This document shows positions 1 through 7,327 of a DNA stretch of 64,000 nucleotides, in pieces; within the stretch, counting starts at the first letter, position 1, and the number at the start of each line of letters is the position of its first letter. The stretch is taken from contig NZ_JMCC02000042.1 of the NCBI RefSeq assembly GCF_000737335.2, positions 1 through 64,000 of the forward strand, read 5' to 3'. The DNA comes from Enhygromyxa salina. GTDB lineage: Bacteria > Myxococcota_A > Polyangia > Nannocystales > Nannocystaceae. Position numbers and translations under genes: made by a program. The notes under the pieces are model-generated. The model was not told the origin of the DNA, ran no database searches, and saw only the letters and a program-made list of their open reading frames with translations.

Positions 1-336
1 AGGGAGCTAGCGAATCTCGAGAATGACACCATGCGTCAGCGTGACACGCGCGATGCCCGCATGTCAAGCGGAGCTGGAGTGGAGACGAGCGCGACGCGGC
101 GGGCCATACCCGCCAGCGCCAACGGCCGATCATCGACTTGCTGGGCTGGTGTCCCCCCAAGTAGAAGAGGCGTCAGCGATCACGTCCACGCCGAAAATGT
201 TGCGCCAGCTTGCGGCGGAGCCAGTTGAGCATGCGCCCGCGTGTGTGCTGCTCCGAAAGCCGGCATCGATCACGACCAACCGACGGAGGCCCTCGTCGTG
301 TGCAGTCTCAGATCCACACCCTTTCCTGGTTCAACT
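1..336. other. No gene seen upstream of the 43-bp array
   Basis: No open frame here has a convincing start, ribosome binding site or recognisable protein. The open frames run on into the tandem repeats that follow and look like by-products of high GC. Confidence 0.4.
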
Positions 337-770
337 CGAATGGGGTGCCCACCGCCGCGGGGTGTTCCGCCGTTCAATTTGGATGGGGTGCCGACCGCCG
401 CGGGGTGTTCCGCCGTTGAGTTCGAATGGGGTGCCCACTACCGCGGGGTCTTCCGCCGTTGTGTGCGAATGGGGTGCCCACTGCTGCGGGGGCTTCCGCC
501 GTTCAATTTGAATGGGGTCCGCACTGCCGCGGGGTGTTCCGCCGTTCAATTTGAATGGGGTGCCCACTGCCGCGGGGTGTTCCGCGGTTCAATTCGAATG
601 GGGTGCCCACCGCCGCGGGGTGTTCCGCCGTTCAATTTGAATGGGGTGCGCACCGCCGCGGGGTCTTCCGCGGTTCAATTCGAATGGGGTGCCCACCGCC
701 GCGGGGTCTTCCGGCGTTCAATTCGAATGGGCTGCCCACCGCCGCTGGGAGTTCCGAGCTTCGATCTTCT
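337..770. repeat. Tandem array, ten units of exactly 43 bp
   Basis: The core word TGGGGTG (with variants TGGGGTC and TGGGCTG) recurs at 341, 384, 427, 470, 513, 556, 599, 642, 685 and 728, a spacing of exactly 43 bases each time. Units differ by scattered substitutions but not in length. Most carry the palindromic word CCGCGG, and several carry TTCGAA at the junction. There are no unique spacers, so this is not CRISPR. Because 43 is not a multiple of three, the frame rotates from unit to unit, yet no plus-strand frame has a stop across the array. I see no evidence that it is translated. Confidence 0.93.
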
Positions 771-835
771 GGGCCCGCCGCGGACACCAGCTCGCCGGTG
801 GTTGCAGGCAGCCGTCGCCGGTACAGCGAGAGGCT

Positions 836-1200
836 ACGACGGCCGACCCACCGCCGTGGTGCGCCCGTCCGATGCGAACGTAGCGTCTCCGCTGGCCGAT
901 CTGCGACCTGGAGGGGGCTTCGTTCGCGGATGTCGCGCCACCCGGAGGACAGACGACGACTACGATCGCGGACTTTCCGCCGCCCTCGGGACAGCCGCAA
1001 GCTACATCGTCGCATGTCGAAGGGGCCGACCCGACGGCCCGTACATACGTTCGCGGACTTCCCGCCGACCCAAGAGCACCCGCGAGCTACGTCGTCGTAG
1101 GTTGCGGGTGCCTCCCGGGCAGCCGGCGCGTACCCCCGCGTACTTCCTGCCGAGGTCGGGGCAGCCGGGGCCTACCCTCGCGTATCGGGGTCGCCGGCCA
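836..1200. repeat. Degenerate second array, period about 41-44 bp
   Basis: A TCGCGGA-like word, often preceded by CTACG or TACG, recurs near 881, 924, 966, 1010, 1051, 1095, 1136 and 1179. Spacings are 41 to 44 bases. The intervening text is a loosely conserved CCGCC...GGCAGCC pattern. The near-identical period to the upstream array suggests a related origin, but the units are much more diverged and also vary in length. No gene is visible. Confidence 0.6.
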
Positions 1201-1372
1201 TGGGCGTTACTCCGGACCGCCAGAACGTGCAGGGACCCCAGTCACCCCGCAGCAGCGCAGCCGCCGTGCGCCATCCGCCATCCGCCGCAACGACGAGTTC
1301 GTGCCTTTTCCTGGGACCGCAGCGCCCAATCCATCGGGAGGTTCGCGGCAGCAGGGTTCCAAGACCCACGGC

Positions 1373-2062
1373 CTATGTGGGCCCGGCCTCGAGCAGCAAT
1401 TGCTTGGCGCCCGCCAAAATCCTGGACTGCTCGGCATACATGTCCCAGCCCCACGTGCGCACCGGGAAGGGATCATTGTCATGCCCGCAATCGGGGCACT
1501 TGCGGAGCGCAGGGTCTTCGTTGAATTCCCGCAGCAGCTCAGGCAGGGCCGCCGCAGACATGAACGGATGGTCGAGCTCGGTCGCCTCGGGCGGCGACGC
1601 GCCGTCGAACTCGCCCTTGAAGATCTGCGTGCGGCACTTGGCGCAGATCATCGAGAACGCCTCGGGCTGAGGGCCCTCGTCGAGCTGGCGCTGCGTGACC
1701 GTGAACAACACGAAGCTGCCCGGCGCGGTCTGATCTTTGAGGAAGCCGTTGACCCCGTGGACGCGACCGCCGTTGTAGAGCTGGCCGGTCTTCAGCGTCG
1801 CGCCCTCGGCCACGAACGCGATGATGATCTCGTCAACGCTATTGTGGTGGTAGAACTGCCCGTAGTCCTTGCCGGTCTCGCCGATGAACAGCGCGCCGGT
1901 TGGCACGATCGCGCCAGGGTGCAGGTACGGAAACAGCGGCGCCAGCGTGGTGTTGGCCTGCTGCATGTGGTTGAGCAGGTTGGCGTGCAGCGGCGGCCGG
2001 TCGGCGCGCGGTGGCGGGATGACGAGCTCGCGGGGTTGGGTGGGCTTGGCTTCGTTGTCCAT
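1373..2062 (-). CDS. Cupin-like protein with two CxxC pairs
   Basis: Protein of 229 residues, probably cytoplasmic. Residues 60-90 read like cupin motif 1 (YHHNSVDE, with His72, His73 and Glu78 as possible metal ligands). The C-terminal part has Cys140-x-x-Cys143 and Cys189-x-x-Cys192, which could bind one zinc or iron atom as in rubredoxin-like knuckles. This combination recalls 3-hydroxyanthranilate dioxygenase-type cupins, but the identity is not certain and no substrate is proposed. The ATG at 2062 is chosen because GGAG lies nine bases upstream; an in-frame TTG at 2077 has no such site. The gene stands alone. Confidence 0.75.
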   Translation of the reverse strand: MDNEAKPTQPRELVIPPPRADRPPLHANLLNHMQQANTTLAPLFPYLHPGAIVPTGALFIGETGKDYGQFYHHNSVDEIIIAFVAEGATLKTGQLYNGGRVHGVNGFLKDQTAPGSFVLFTVTQRQLDEGPQPEAFSMICAKCRTQIFKGEFDGASPPEATELDHPFMSAAALPELLREFNEDPALRKCPDCGHDNDPFPVRTWGWDMYAEQSRILAGAKQLLLEAGPT

Positions 2063-2482
2063 GGAACGCGTCTCCAACCCTCGATCGGATTGCTCTGCTC
2101 GTCATTATCGGGACTTTGGGACCGCCAGGTCAACGACAGAACGCAAAGCGGCCCAGGGAGCGGGGCCCGCCGCCTCCGCTGCTCAAGTACTCGAAATCAC
2201 TCAGGTTTGGATCTCAGCTCCGCTCGGTGTCCAGAATATCTCCAGAAATTTTTGGTGTCTTGTGTTCGGGACGCTGCTCTTCGAGCTCACCCGAGGTGGG
2301 CGCCCGCTGCTCGAGGGCACAGCAGCGATGCGAGCGCGCATACAAGTACCGACCAGGCCACCGCCTTCACCGCCACGTTCGAGGTGATGACCGGAAGCGG
2401 CACAACGGTCTTGCGAACAGGCGCACGAGTTGCGCACGACCGCCACCCTTGCATGGTCCACTACGGACTTCACAATAGGTCC
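2063..2482. other. Intergenic stretch with no visible gene
   Basis: About 420 bases between the divergent cupin-like gene and the next plus-strand reading frame. No tRNA, long repeat or convincing small gene was seen. Promoters for both neighbours presumably lie here, but no motif is clear enough to name. Confidence 0.4.
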
Positions 2483-2860
2483 ATGTTCACTCCAGCACTC
2501 ACCGTCCTGCTATTTGTAGGCCAGCCCGTCGAGGTAGGCCTGCCTCCATCCAATCCCTTTGTGATCGACCATGTCGAGGTCGAGGTCGACGGCGAAGGCG
2601 CCGAGGTCATTGCCTTTGACGAGGGCGGCAACGTGATCGCATCCCTCGCTACATTGAATAGTGCCGAGGGCGTTACCTTCGTGGGTGACTTTGATGACGG
2701 CTTCGTCGTCGTTACCCAATACACTTCTGGCGAAGTTGTCGTTGACACCAACCTGTCGCTGCCAGACATCGAGGAGCGCCTCGGAGCCCTCGACGAGGAG
2801 CTCAGTGACGCAGGGTGGTCGCCCGGACCCCAATGTGCAGTTGCACAGAGGCATACGATG
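2483..2860 (+). pseudogene. Probable 3'-truncated secreted protein gene
   Basis: From ATG 2483 the frame begins with a hydrophobic stretch (MFTPALTVLLFV) and continues as an acidic, plausible protein up to about base 2855 (for example IEERLGALDEELSDAGW). After that the same frame turns into Arg/Pro-rich text of shadow-ORF type. It stays open to 3340, overlapping the well-supported small gene at 2946. The likely reading is a secreted protein whose C-terminus has been lost or frameshifted near 2850. A genuine 285-residue protein overlapping the next gene is less likely. Function unknown. Confidence 0.45.
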
Positions 2861-2945
2861 TCCCTGTTACGTGCCCCTAGATCGACACCTCGACCGCCTT
2901 TTGGGAAGTTCCGCGCTGCGAGAGGCCATCGGCAAGGAGAGTTCA

Positions 2946-3200
2946 ATGTCCATTCAAGAGTCAACCTGGAGGCGATTGACGATCGCCGCGATCCTGCTGT
3001 TGGGCGCCGCAAATACATACGAACTTGCCGTGATGGGGCACTACACGCAGTCCGTTCTATTTGGCGCGCTGTTCCCAATCTTGGCCTTGGTCGATTACCA
3101 GCGTCACCGCGATGTTCCCGCGAAGAATCAGGACCGGCAGCTGATGACGCTGATGATCGCGTTGGTCGGATACGGGACCTTGCTGGCGACCCACTCTTGA
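2946..3200 (+). CDS. Small integral membrane protein, 84 residues
   Basis: ATG at 2946 is preceded by AAGGAGA with six bases spacing, one of the best ribosome binding sites in the window. The protein has three hydrophobic segments: residues about 10-28 (LTIAAILLLGAANTYEL), 36-50, and 66-80. They are separated by a short basic loop (YQRHRDVPAKNQDRQ). It is probably an inner-membrane protein. No family is recognised. It follows the apparently broken secreted gene on the same strand. Confidence 0.75.
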   Translation: MSIQESTWRRLTIAAILLLGAANTYELAVMGHYTQSVLFGALFPILALVDYQRHRDVPAKNQDRQLMTLMIALVGYGTLLATHS

Positions 3201-3342
3201 CGGCCCGACGACACACTCCTTCCTCGCTTCGCGCCAGGGACGCCAGGCCCGGCGCCTCAAACCATCAAATTCACTGCGGCAGGCCGGCATACTGCGAGCG
3301 CCGACCGACAACGGCAGGAGCGGCCCCAGATTCAAACTGATT

Positions 3343-3532
3343 GGCGCTCTAGGCCCGAATCAAGCGCTGCGCGCTCGACTCGGGCCTACTATGTCTTCAA
3401 GGGGGCTTTCGAAAGCCCCTCGCTTCGGCGGCGGAGCCCCCTTCGCTCACCCCAAACGCTCGCCTGTCGGCTCGTACTAGCCCCAAATCATTCACCTTTT
3501 CCAATTCAGCGCTTGATTTGGGTCTAGGAGCC
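3343..3532. repeat. Imperfect inverted repeat enclosing a perfect palindrome
   Basis: The left arm (3343-3369) and right arm (3507-3532) are near reverse complements; the inner ATCAAGCGCTG of each arm is identical. Between them lie an 8-base inverted pair (3351-3358 with 3380-3387) and an 18-base perfect palindrome at 3402-3419 (GGGGCTTTCGAAAGCCCC). The right arm ends two bases before the stop codon of the minus-strand PAS-STAS gene. The left side is 140 bases after the end of the plus-strand small gene. It therefore lies between convergent genes and could act as a bidirectional terminator, or be a remnant of a small MITE-like element. It contains no gene. Confidence 0.6.
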
Positions 3533-3534
3533 CG

Positions 3535-4485
3535 TCAGCCACGCGGCAGGCTGCGCTTGCTGACCACGGCGGGCAGCGCAGCCGCGAGCGTCCGATAGAT
3601 CCGCAGCACGCCAAAGTCGACCTCGAGGCCAACGAGGATCTGCGCGACCTTCGGCGACACCCCCGAGACCACGCACTCACAACCGAGCAACCCGACGGCT
3701 CGGACCATCTTCGCAAGGTGATAGGCCGTCGTGGCGTCGACATCTTGGACGCTGGTCAGATCGAGGATGACGACGCGGGACTTGGATGTCGCTACCCGCT
3801 CGAGCAAGGCCTCGGTCACCCGCTCCGACCGCACCTCGTTGAGCAGGCCGATCAGCGTGACCGCGAGCACCCCGTCCCAGACCTGCAAGATCGGCGCGCC
3901 GAGGTCGTCGATGACCGCGAGCTGCTGCCGGATCAACTCCTCGGTACGGATGCTCTCGGTGATGTCCATGATGTAGCCGTAGAAGTGACTCGCCGCGCCG
4001 GCGTCGTCACGCAGCACCACGGTGTAGTCGCGAACCCACAGGACCTCGCCATCTTGGCGACGGATCCGGTACGGGAGGTGCTCGAACCACTCGGCGCTCA
4101 CGCTGTTGTCGGCGACCTCTTGCCCAACGCGGCCAACATCCTCGGCGAGGATCAAGCTGGCGTAGGGCAAGCGCCCCGAGGCAAACTCTTCCACCGGGTA
4201 GCCCGTCAGCGCCTCGACGTTGGGCGAGACAAACTCGACGGGCCACCCCTCGGTGTTGCGCCAGCGAAACATCACGACGGGGCCCCGCGCGAACAGAGCG
4301 GTGTCGGCTGGGCCACCGGATCCCGGGCGGACCTGGTTGCGCGCGGCGTTGCCGGCGAGCCGGTTCAGACCCGCCGCGATCTTGGCGAGCTGGTCGTCGC
4401 TGGCGACCACCAGCGCTTCGACGGCCTGGCCCTGGGCGAGCCCGTCAATGAACGACGCGATCTGGTCCAACGTCTCGTCAGCCAT
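3535..4485 (-). CDS. PAS-STAS regulator, RsbR/stressosome type
   Basis: Cytoplasmic protein of 316 residues. Residues about 70-180 form a PAS domain with the typical end VRDYTVVLRD...YGYIMDITE. A short helical linker follows, then a STAS domain at about 195-305. The STAS part contains DLTSVQDVDATTAYHL and SGVSPKVAQ, which match the two regions of RsbR/RsbS proteins where a kinase phosphorylates Ser/Thr. Such proteins form sensory complexes that control anti-sigma partners. No RsbS, RsbT or RsbX gene is nearby, so the partners must be elsewhere. Start ATG 4485 is chosen because upstream sequence in the frame is low-quality; the Shine-Dalgarno is weak. Confidence 0.85.
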   Translation of the reverse strand: MADETLDQIASFIDGLAQGQAVEALVVASDDQLAKIAAGLNRLAGNAARNQVRPGSGGPADTALFARGPVVMFRWRNTEGWPVEFVSPNVEALTGYPVEEFASGRLPYASLILAEDVGRVGQEVADNSVSAEWFEHLPYRIRRQDGEVLWVRDYTVVLRDDAGAASHFYGYIMDITESIRTEELIRQQLAVIDDLGAPILQVWDGVLAVTLIGLLNEVRSERVTEALLERVATSKSRVVILDLTSVQDVDATTAYHLAKMVRAVGLLGCECVVSGVSPKVAQILVGLEVDFGVLRIYRTLAAALPAVVSKRSLPRG

Positions 4486-4783
4486 GAGTGTGCACCGTAT
4501 CCGATTCGTTGCTGCGTGAACCCCGGCAATTGCGTAGAGTCTGGAGTCGCGGCAGTACAGCGTTACAGCCGACCTGTTCACCGCGTGTCGACCACTCGTT
4601 CCTGCACTGCTACGAGTCGTGAGTGTCATCCCGTGAGTGTGCCCGCGCGTGTGCATCCAACCGGAAATGCGGACACCGGGTGAGGTCGTTGGCTCGACTG
4701 CGCCAATAACCAGCTCCGGGTACTGACGCGCAGCCTGTAGCCGCTACGGCCACGGTTGCGGTCCGGCATGACCCATCCAGCGC

Positions 4784-4887
4784 GCGACTCCTCGCTGCGG
4801 CTAACCGTGCACTTTCTTCCGCTTCCATCCACTCGTGCTCGATGGTGTGTACATCAAAGTGGACGTTCAGCCGCAGCGAGGAGTCGC
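4784..4887. repeat. Long stem-loop: 32-bp arms, 40-base loop
   Basis: Arms at 4784-4815 and 4856-4887 are reverse complements over 32 bases with three mismatches. The outer 19 bases (GCGACTCCTCGCTGCGGCT) pair perfectly. Inside the loop CCATC and GATGG could add a small inner stem. It sits in the 530-base space between the end of the Cys-rich lipoprotein gene (5019) and the start of the PAS-STAS gene (4485), both on the minus strand. A second short hairpin, CGAGGGC-TTGC-GCCCTCG, lies at 4935-4952. No gene is convincing in 4486-5018. A transcription terminator or RNA element is possible; there is no T-tract. Confidence 0.75.
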
Positions 4888-5018
4888 CCTCGTCGTGTTG
4901 CATTGCGTCGCGCCGCCTCGCTTGGCCTCTTCGCCGAGGGCTTGCGCCCTCGACGAAAATTCCGGTGCGATGCGACACGATGCATTGCACCCCGGGCTGC
5001 TGGCTCAGCTGACGCCGC

Positions 5019-6365
5019 TCAGCAGCCGCCGACGTTGTTGTCGGACGGCTTGCGCCACGAGCAGTTGTTGAGGCACGCGTCGGTCTCGTCGGCGTTGCCG
5101 TCGTCGCACTGCTCCTCGGGGTCATCGACAACGCCGTTTCCGCAGTTGGGGTTGTGCGCGCAGCACAGCGCTTGGACATGCTGCTCGTTGCAGCCATAGC
5201 CGGTCGCGCAGGACTCGCGCGAGCTGCCGTAGCCGCAGTTGAGCGCGAGGTCCGTCTCCAGGGTGCCCGGGTTTCCGTACGGCCCCACGGTGTAGTGACC
5301 TGCGCCGCTGCCCGAGCGGCAGAAGATCTCGCCAACGACGATGGTCTGGTTGCTCACCGCGTAGTTCCAGTTGGCGTTGCGGTTGTGGTGCTGCAAGGGC
5401 GAGCACAGCTCCCAGCCGACCGGACACAGCGTCTCCATGTCCTGCTCGCAGGTCGCGTTGTTCGGGTCGTCGCACACGACAGCGTCGCCGCCCGGGCTGA
5501 GCGAGAGCTGAGCGGCGCCGTTTTGACAGGTCGCGTCGAGCGTCTCTTCTTGGCACATCGAGTCGCAGCCGTCGTCGTCTTCGTTGTTGCCGTCGTCGCA
5601 CTCCTCGACGCCCTCTTGCACGAAGCCGTCGCCACACGTCGCGCTGATGCACGCGCCCACGCACTCGTCGGTGTCGACCATGTTGCCGTCGTCACACTCT
5701 TCGTTGCCCTCCCACACGAAGCTGTCGCCGCAGGTCGCGGCCTCGCACGCGCTCGTGCAGTCGTCGGTGTCGATGTCGTTGCCGTCGTCGCACACCTCGT
5801 TGCCTTCCCACACGAAGCTGTCGCCGCAGGCCGCGTTCAGGCACATGGAGGTGCAGTCGTCGGTGTCGATGTCGTTGCCGTCGTCGCAGACTTCCATGCC
5901 CTGCAGCACGCCGTCGCCGCACGACTCGAGCATGCACCCGGCGTTGCAGCCGTCGCCATCCTCGTTGTTGCCGTCGTCGCAACCCTCGACGCCCTCGTTG
6001 AGGAAGCCGTCGCCGCAGACGTTGTTGACGCAGGCGGAGGTGCAGGCGTCGTTGTCGTTCGGGTTGCCGTCGTCGCACTCCTCGTCGCCGCCGACGACAC
6101 CATCGCCACACACGCCGTCGCCGTCGCCATCGCCATCGCCGTCACCATCGCCGTCGCCGTCGCCGTCGCCGTCACCATCGCCGGGATCGCCGTCGCCGTC
6201 GCCGTCACCATCGCCGTCGCCATCGCCATCACCATCGCCGTCACCGTCACCGGTCGAGGTCTCGGTGGTGGTGGTGCCTTCCGTGCTCGGGGCGTCGTCG
6301 GTGCAGGCAACCGCGAACGCGAACGCGAATCCAAGCGCAGGTAGTTTGAGTGCGTGTCGTTTCAT
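5019..6365 (-). CDS. Cys-rich lipoprotein with Myxo_disulf repeats
   Basis: A 448-residue exported lipoprotein. The signal peptide ends in AVAC, giving a lipidated Cys near residue 21. A Thr-rich stretch follows, then a linker of about 25 Gly-Asp pairs. After it come about seven repeats of the form CGDG...ECDDGN...DxCxSxC, a family typical of myxobacterial surface proteins and held by disulfides. The C-terminal third (CPVGWELCSPLQHHN to the last CGNGVVDDPEEQCDDGN unit) contains a distinct domain before a final repeat. It is probably displayed on the outer membrane. Function unknown. ATG 6365 is chosen because it gives a proper signal peptide. Confidence 0.88.
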   Translation of the reverse strand: MKRHALKLPALGFAFAFAVACTDDAPSTEGTTTTETSTGDGDGDGDGDGDGDGDGDGDGDPGDGDGDGDGDGDGDGDGDGDGDGVCGDGVVGGDEECDDGNPNDNDACTSACVNNVCGDGFLNEGVEGCDDGNNEDGDGCNAGCMLESCGDGVLQGMEVCDDGNDIDTDDCTSMCLNAACGDSFVWEGNEVCDDGNDIDTDDCTSACEAATCGDSFVWEGNEECDDGNMVDTDECVGACISATCGDGFVQEGVEECDDGNNEDDDGCDSMCQEETLDATCQNGAAQLSLSPGGDAVVCDDPNNATCEQDMETLCPVGWELCSPLQHHNRNANWNYAVSNQTIVVGEIFCRSGSGAGHYTVGPYGNPGTLETDLALNCGYGSSRESCATGYGCNEQHVQALCCAHNPNCGNGVVDDPEEQCDDGNADETDACLNNCSWRKPSDNNVGGC

Positions 6366-6568
6366 GCGTCCATGATCCCGCAATCGATCGTTTCGTCACA
6401 GATCAATGACTGCGCGCGAGCGCGCTCCGACCAGCAGGATTATGATGTTGAGCGGGGTTCGATTTGGTGTCGAGGGGCACGCGACGCGGTGGACGTGAAC
6501 AGCCGTCATTCGTTGTGCTGGTGGCACAAATCCAAGGCGTCACGCGAGCCCGTGCGCTTGACCAGCGC

Positions 6569-7300
6569 TCAGACGCCCAACCCCTTGGTCAGCGCGCCCT
6601 GGGCTCGTAGCTGCTTTTGCTCGCTGTAGCGGGTGCTCAATGTTGGCACACGATCACGGATGAGCAGCGTCACGCGAAACAACTCCTCGAGCACGTCGAC
6701 CACGCGATCCCGGAATGACGACGGCTTCATCCGACCGTCGTCGTCAAACTCTTGCCACGCCTTGGCGACGGAGCTTTGGTTGGGGATCGTGAACATCCGC
6801 ATCCAGCGGCCAAGGATGCGCAGTTGGTTGACGGCGTTGAACGACTGCGAGCCGCCGCAGACCTGCATGACGGCGAGCGCCCGACCTTGTGAGGGACGCA
6901 CCGCGCCATCTTCGAGGGGGATCCAGTCGATCTGATTCTTGAACGCCGCGGCGACGCTGCCGTGTTGTTCGGGCGAGATCCACACGTGGGCCTCGGACCA
7001 CAGCGAGAGCGCGCGCAGCCGCACGACCTCGGGGTGATCGTTGGAGCTGCGGTCGAACACGGGCAGGCCGTGGGGATCGAAGATCCGGACCTCTGCACCA
7101 AACGCCGTCAGCACCCGCTCGCACTCGAGCGCGAGCTTGCGACTGAAGCTGACGTCGCGCAGGGAGCCGTAGAGGATCAACACCCGCGGTGGGTGGGTCG
7201 ACACAGGCCGCTCGAGCTGCTCGAGCACCGATTGGACGCTGTGTTGGGGGAGGTCTTGCTCGATCGTGTCCGCGGTCACGGGCCGGAAGCTAGCGAACAA
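6569..7300 (-). CDS. arsH: ArsH, NADPH-dependent FMN reductase
   Basis: A 243-residue flavoprotein matching ArsH throughout. The flavodoxin-like FMN site reads LILYGSLRDVSFSR near residue 43. It is followed by FDPHGLPVFD, SPEQHGSVAAAFKNQIDWIP and MQVCGGSQSFNAVNQLR. ArsH proteins oxidise trivalent methyl and aromatic arsenicals or act as NADPH:FMN quinone reductases. No arsR, arsC or arsB gene is present nearby, so it is isolated from an arsenic operon. It starts 27 bases after the large VIT/vWA gene ends and may be cotranscribed. The likely start is TTG at 7300 (GTG at 7279 is the alternative). Confidence 0.92.
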   Translation of the reverse strand: MFASFRPVTADTIEQDLPQHSVQSVLEQLERPVSTHPPRVLILYGSLRDVSFSRKLALECERVLTAFGAEVRIFDPHGLPVFDRSSNDHPEVVRLRALSLWSEAHVWISPEQHGSVAAAFKNQIDWIPLEDGAVRPSQGRALAVMQVCGGSQSFNAVNQLRILGRWMRMFTIPNQSSVAKAWQEFDDDGRMKPSSFRDRVVDVLEELFRVTLLIRDRVPTLSTRYSEQKQLRAQGALTKGLGV

Positions 7301-7327
7301 TGCAGCGTCCGTCTCGTGCCAGTATGG

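Noticed and set aside
337..770. CRISPR array
   Set aside because: Units are contiguous 43-bp copies without unique spacers, and no cas gene is nearby.
241..1524. 427-residue reading frame across both arrays on the plus strand
   Set aside because: It exists because the repeats lack stops in all three plus frames. It has no ribosome binding site and runs antisense into the cupin-like gene.
2510..2854. Minus-strand 114-residue frame
   Set aside because: It lies opposite the more convincing plus-strand secreted-type frame and has no ribosome binding site.
5154..6344. Val/Ala-rich plus-strand frame
   Set aside because: Produced by reading the Gly-Asp and Cys-repeat codons of the lipoprotein gene in reverse.
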